Source: Amycolatopsis suaedae (lineage in GTDB: Bacteria > Actinomycetota > Actinomycetes > Mycobacteriales > Pseudonocardiaceae). Taken from it: a stretch of DNA of 64,000 bases. The notes below the pieces were generated by a model. That model had not been told where the DNA came from, did not search any database, and saw only the letters and a list, made by a program, of their open reading frames with translations. The stretch spans positions 124,001 to 188,000 of the forward strand of contig NZ_SFCC01000008.1 in assembly GCF_004214935.1 (NCBI RefSeq), read 5' to 3'. Below are positions 61,503 through 64,000 of this stretch, piece by piece. Position 1 is the stretch's first letter. Each line of letters starts with the position of its first letter. Both the position numbers and the translations under genes were made by a program.

Positions 61503-62607
61503 AGCAGGCAGGCCGCTACGGGTGCTGCTGGACGGCACCCCGTTGCTGGGCACCAGGACCGGGATCGGGCACTACACGGCGTCGCTGTTGGAGGAGCTCG
61601 TCTCCTGGGGTGTGGACGACACCGTCGACGCCAGGACGGTGGCCTTCACCCTGCGTGGCTGGCGCAGGCTGCGCTCGGTCCTGCCGCACGGCGTGCGGGC
61701 CAGGGGCATGCCGGTGGCGGCGCGGCTGCTGCGGCAGTGCTGGCTGCGCGGCAACTTCCCGCCGGTGGAACTGTTCGCCGGGCGCACCGACGTCGTGCAC
61801 GGCACCAACTTCGTGCTCCCCGCCGCGTTCCGCGCCGCAGGCGTGCAGACGGTGCACGATCTGGCGTTCCTCGACGCTCCCGGTGAGCTGTCCCCCAGCG
61901 ACCGTGACCTGCCCGCGCTGGTCCGTTCCGGCGCGGCACGCGCGGACGTGATCTGCACGCCCACCTCGGCCGTCGCCGACTCGGTCGCCGAACGGCTGGA
62001 CGTGTCCAGGGACAAGATCATGGTGACCCCGCTCGGCGTCGACCCGGCCTGGTTCACCGCGCGGCCGCTGCCCGAGGAGCAACGTCAGGCACTCGGCCTT
62101 CCCGCGGAGTACCTGCTGTTCGTCGGCGCCGCCGGGCCACGCAAGGGGCTGACCTGGCTGTCCCGCGCCCACGCGGCCGCACCGGACCTGCCGCCGCTGG
62201 TGTTCACCGGGCCCGGCCGGTTCACCACCTCGGAACGCGCTCTGCACACCGGCTACCTGCCGCCGGTCGACCTGCGCGCGGTGGTCGCCGGAGCCTCGGC
62301 ACTGGTGCTGCCGTCCCGCGACGAGGGCTTCGGGCTGCCGGTGCTGGAGGCCATGGCCTGCGACGTCCCGGTGGTGTGCACCGACATCCCGGCGCTGCGC
62401 GAGGTGTCCGGCGGTTTCGCCGAGCTGGTGCCGCGCGACGACGTGGACGCACTCGTGACGGCGCTGCGGGCCGCGGTGTCGGATCCGCACGCCGCCTCGA
62501 CGCTGGCACAGCGGCGGGCGCACGCCGCCGGGTTCACCTGGCGGCGCTGCGCGGAGCTGACTGTGCAGGCCTACCGCACCGCGGCGGAGCGCAGGGCCTC
62601 GAAGTAG
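61495..62607 (+). CDS. GT4-type glycosyltransferase
   Basis: The 370-residue GT-B protein has LLDGTPLLGTRTGIGHYTAS, VHGTNFVLPAAFRAAGVQT, YLLFVGAAGPRKGLTWLSRA and SRDEGFGLPVLEAMACDVPV. It is a third member of the same GT4 group as the two upstream genes on the other strand. GTG start 8 bases inside the fusion gene. It converges with rmlD with a 37-bp overlap. Specific sugar unknown. Confidence 0.85.
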   Translation: MARAGRPLRVLLDGTPLLGTRTGIGHYTASLLEELVSWGVDDTVDARTVAFTLRGWRRLRSVLPHGVRARGMPVAARLLRQCWLRGNFPPVELFAGRTDVVHGTNFVLPAAFRAAGVQTVHDLAFLDAPGELSPSDRDLPALVRSGAARADVICTPTSAVADSVAERLDVSRDKIMVTPLGVDPAWFTARPLPEEQRQALGLPAEYLLFVGAAGPRKGLTWLSRAHAAAPDLPPLVFTGPGRFTTSERALHTGYLPPVDLRAVVAGASALVLPSRDEGFGLPVLEAMACDVPVVCTDIPALREVSGGFAELVPRDDVDALVTALRAAVSDPHAASTLAQRRAHAAGFTWRRCAELTVQAYRTAAERRASK

Positions 62608-63482
62608 GCGGTCAGCGCCTCGTCCCAGTCGCGCAGCGGGGCGAGCCCAGCCGCACGCCAGGCGTCGGCGGACAGCACCGAGTAGGCCGGCCGCTCGACC
62701 GGGCTGGGAAACTCGGCCGACGTGCACGGCCGTACCCGCTCGGGGTCGGCGCCGAGGTGGCCGAAGATGGCCCTGGCGAAGCCGAACCAGGTCGTTTCGC
62801 CGCCCCCGGTGCAGTGCAGGACCCGCTGCCGCGGTCCCTGCCCGGCCGCGATGGCGCGGGCCAGTTCCAGCAGCCCGGCGGCGAGGTCGGCGGACCAGGT
62901 CGGCGCGCCGCGCTGGTCGTCCACTACGGACAGGGTGTCGCGTTCGGACTCCAGGCGCATCATGGTGCGGACGAAGTTCTTGCCGGTCAGCCCGTACACC
63001 CACCCGGTACGCACGATCCACGCCGAGGCGCCGGAACCGAGCACGGCGTCCTCACCGGCGGCCTTGGTGCGGCCGTAGGCACTGCGGGGGCCTAGCGGGT
63101 CGTCCGGCTGGTACGGCCGGTCGGCGTCGCCGGGAAACACGTAGTCGGTGGAGACGTGGACGAGCGGCACGCGCCGCGAGGAGCAGGCCGCGGCCAGGAC
63201 CCGAGGGCCGTCGGCGTTCACCGCGAACGCCCGCTCCTCGTCGGACTCCGCCGCGTCGACCGCGGTGTAGGCGGCGGCGTTGATCACCACCGCCCGCGAG
63301 CCCGACGCCTGGGCCTCGTCCGCGAGCGCGGACACGGCCTCGATCACCGAGCCGGCGCTGGTGATGTCCAGCTCGGCCGACCCCGCCGCCCGCACCGAGA
63401 CGGTGTCGGACGCGAGCGCAGCGAGGTCGGTGCCGAGCTGACCGGTGCCTCCCGGCACCAGCAGGCAAAGCTTGTCGCCCAA
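62571..63482 (-). CDS. rmlD: dTDP-4-dehydrorhamnose reductase
   Basis: The protein of about 303 residues has an NAD(P)-binding start (PGGTGQLGTDLAALASD), VVINAAAYTAVDAAES, LVHVSTDYVFPGDADRPYQ, and the catalytic Tyr-x3-Lys in SAYGRTKAAGE. It reduces dTDP-4-dehydro-L-rhamnose to dTDP-L-rhamnose, the donor for WbbL. The TTG at 63482 follows a GGGAG site; a longer TTG at 63500 would overlap rmlB. Coupled to rmlB. Confidence 0.9.
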   Translation of the reverse strand: MGDKLCLLVPGGTGQLGTDLAALASDTVSVRAAGSAELDITSAGSVIEAVSALADEAQASGSRAVVINAAAYTAVDAAESDEERAFAVNADGPRVLAAACSSRRVPLVHVSTDYVFPGDADRPYQPDDPLGPRSAYGRTKAAGEDAVLGSGASAWIVRTGWVYGLTGKNFVRTMMRLESERDTLSVVDDQRGAPTWSADLAAGLLELARAIAAGQGPRQRVLHCTGGGETTWFGFARAIFGHLGADPERVRPCTSAEFPSPVERPAYSVLSADAWRAAGLAPLRDWDEALTAYFEALRSAAVR

Positions 63483-63486
63483 GGAG

Positions 63487-64000
63487 TCACTTGCTCCCAA
63501 CGGCCGCGCGGGCCTTCAGGGGCTCCCACCACGCGCGGTTGTCGGCGTACCAGCGGACGGTGTCGGCGAGCCCGGTGTCGAACGGGACCCGCGGAGCGTA
63601 ACCCAGCTCACTGCTGATCTTGCCGATGTCCACCGAGTACCGGCGGTCGTGGCCCTTGCGGTCCTCGACCGGGACGACCCGCTCCCAGCCGACGCCCGCG
63701 GCCTCCAGCAGCAGCTTGGTCAGCTCCTTGTTGGTCAGCTCGGTGCCGCCGCCGATGTTGTAGATCTCGCCCGGACGGCCACCGTCGACCACCAGCTGGA
63801 TGCCGTGGCAGTGGTCGTCGACGTGCAGCCAGTCGCGGATGTTGAGGCCGTCGCCGTAGAGCGGGACCGTGCCGCCGTCGAGCAGGTTGGTGACGAACAA
63901 CGGGATGACCTTCTCCGGGAACTGGTACGGCCCGTAGTTGTTGGAGCACCGGGTGACGCACACGTTCATGCCGTGTGTGCGGTGGAACGCCCTGGCGATC
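63487..64000 (-). CDS. rmlB: dTDP-glucose 4,6-dehydratase, N-terminus cut by window edge
   Basis: The visible 171 or so residues are the C-terminal half of RmlB: CSNNYGPYQFPEKVIPLFVT, LYGDGLNIRDWLHVDDHCHG, GEIYNIGGGTELTNKELT and GHDRRYSVDIGKISSELGY. The Rossmann half with the Gly motif and catalytic Tyr-x3-Lys lies beyond 64000. It makes dTDP-4-dehydro-6-deoxy-D-glucose, the substrate that RmlC and RmlD convert further. Gene order rmlB-rmlD on the minus strand. Confidence 0.93.
   Translation of the reverse strand, partial: IARAFHRTHGMNVCVTRCSNNYGPYQFPEKVIPLFVTNLLDGGTVPLYGDGLNIRDWLHVDDHCHGIQLVVDGGRPGEIYNIGGGTELTNKELTKLLLEAAGVGWERVVPVEDRKGHDRRYSVDIGKISSELGYAPRVPFDTGLADTVRWYADNRAWWEPLKARAAVGSK

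Noticed and set aside
58935..61553. Long antisense frame (about 872 codons) opposite the GT2-GT4 fusion
   Set aside because: Composition is Arg, Gly, Val, His and Gln rich without motifs; the plus-strand frame shows complete glycosyltransferase domains.

Overview
The window is chromosomal DNA of a high-GC actinomycete, most likely a member of the Pseudonocardiaceae (Amycolatopsis-like). This rests on the very high GC content, frequent GTG and TTG starts, 1-8 bp gene overlaps, and a gene set that matches core blocks I know from Mycobacterium tuberculosis: lpqY-sugABC, corA, mrp, the soluble MgtE-like protein, tatB-htrA-rseA-sigE, pepA, DUF3117, tag, gpgS, two LOG proteins, dapE/dapD/dapC-fdx, fbiA-fbiB and wbbL-rmlD-rmlB. 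The genus is inferred. No rRNA, tRNA or CRISPR was seen.

Layout. 1-7.0 kb: RecB-like nuclease (cut by the edge), MarC, PHP phosphoesterase, PH-domain protein, Nudix, acyl-CoA synthetase, DUF2332 and MaoC genes, mostly on the minus strand. 7.1-10.4 kb: a proline-rich leader ORF, corA, two small membrane proteins, a metallophosphoesterase and a ParB-like protein. 10.4-12.3 kb: VapBC toxin-antitoxin and a convergent GNAT/CGNR-regulator pair that share a promoter motif. 12.3-12.8 kb: a repeat array. 12.8-17.1 kb: the trehalose-type ABC importer sugC-sugB-sugA-lpqY. 17.3-28.3 kb: stress and envelope genes (SPFH protein, MgtE-like protein, mrp, tatB, htrA, rseA, sigE). 28.3-33.1 kb: MFS/LysR pair, pepA, DUF3117, enoyl-CoA hydratase.

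33.1-34.3 kb carries a DddA-like (SCP1.201) deaminase toxin with an Imm1-like immunity gene, inserted in an otherwise conserved neighbourhood. 34.3-38.3 kb: tag, SRPBCC, DivIVA-like, PadR, gpgS and two LOG genes. 38.3-41.5 kb: a secreted GH9 cellulase, a repeat-rich gene desert and an orphan membrane protein. 41.5-46.4 kb: lysine/diaminopimelate genes dapE, dapD and dapC with a 7Fe ferredoxin. 46.5-50.3 kb: F420 genes fbiA-fbiB with flanking GNAT and Nudix genes. 50.3-52.2 kb: two tandem chitin-type LPMOs, each behind a perfect DasR-type operator, then a short GntR regulator. 52.2-64.0 kb: AlkA-like glycosylase, sugar-nucleotide pyrophosphorylase, rhamnosyltransferase wbbL, five further glycosyltransferases including a GT2-GT4 fusion, rmlD and part of rmlB: a dTDP-rhamnose and cell-wall glycan locus.

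The observations I rate highest are the proline-rich leader peptide in front of corA, the deaminase/immunity cassette, a family of 21-bp-periodic intergenic arrays folded back on themselves, and two long near-complete palindromes that touch coding sequence (one supplies the stop codon of htrA, the other the apparent start of a glycosyltransferase).
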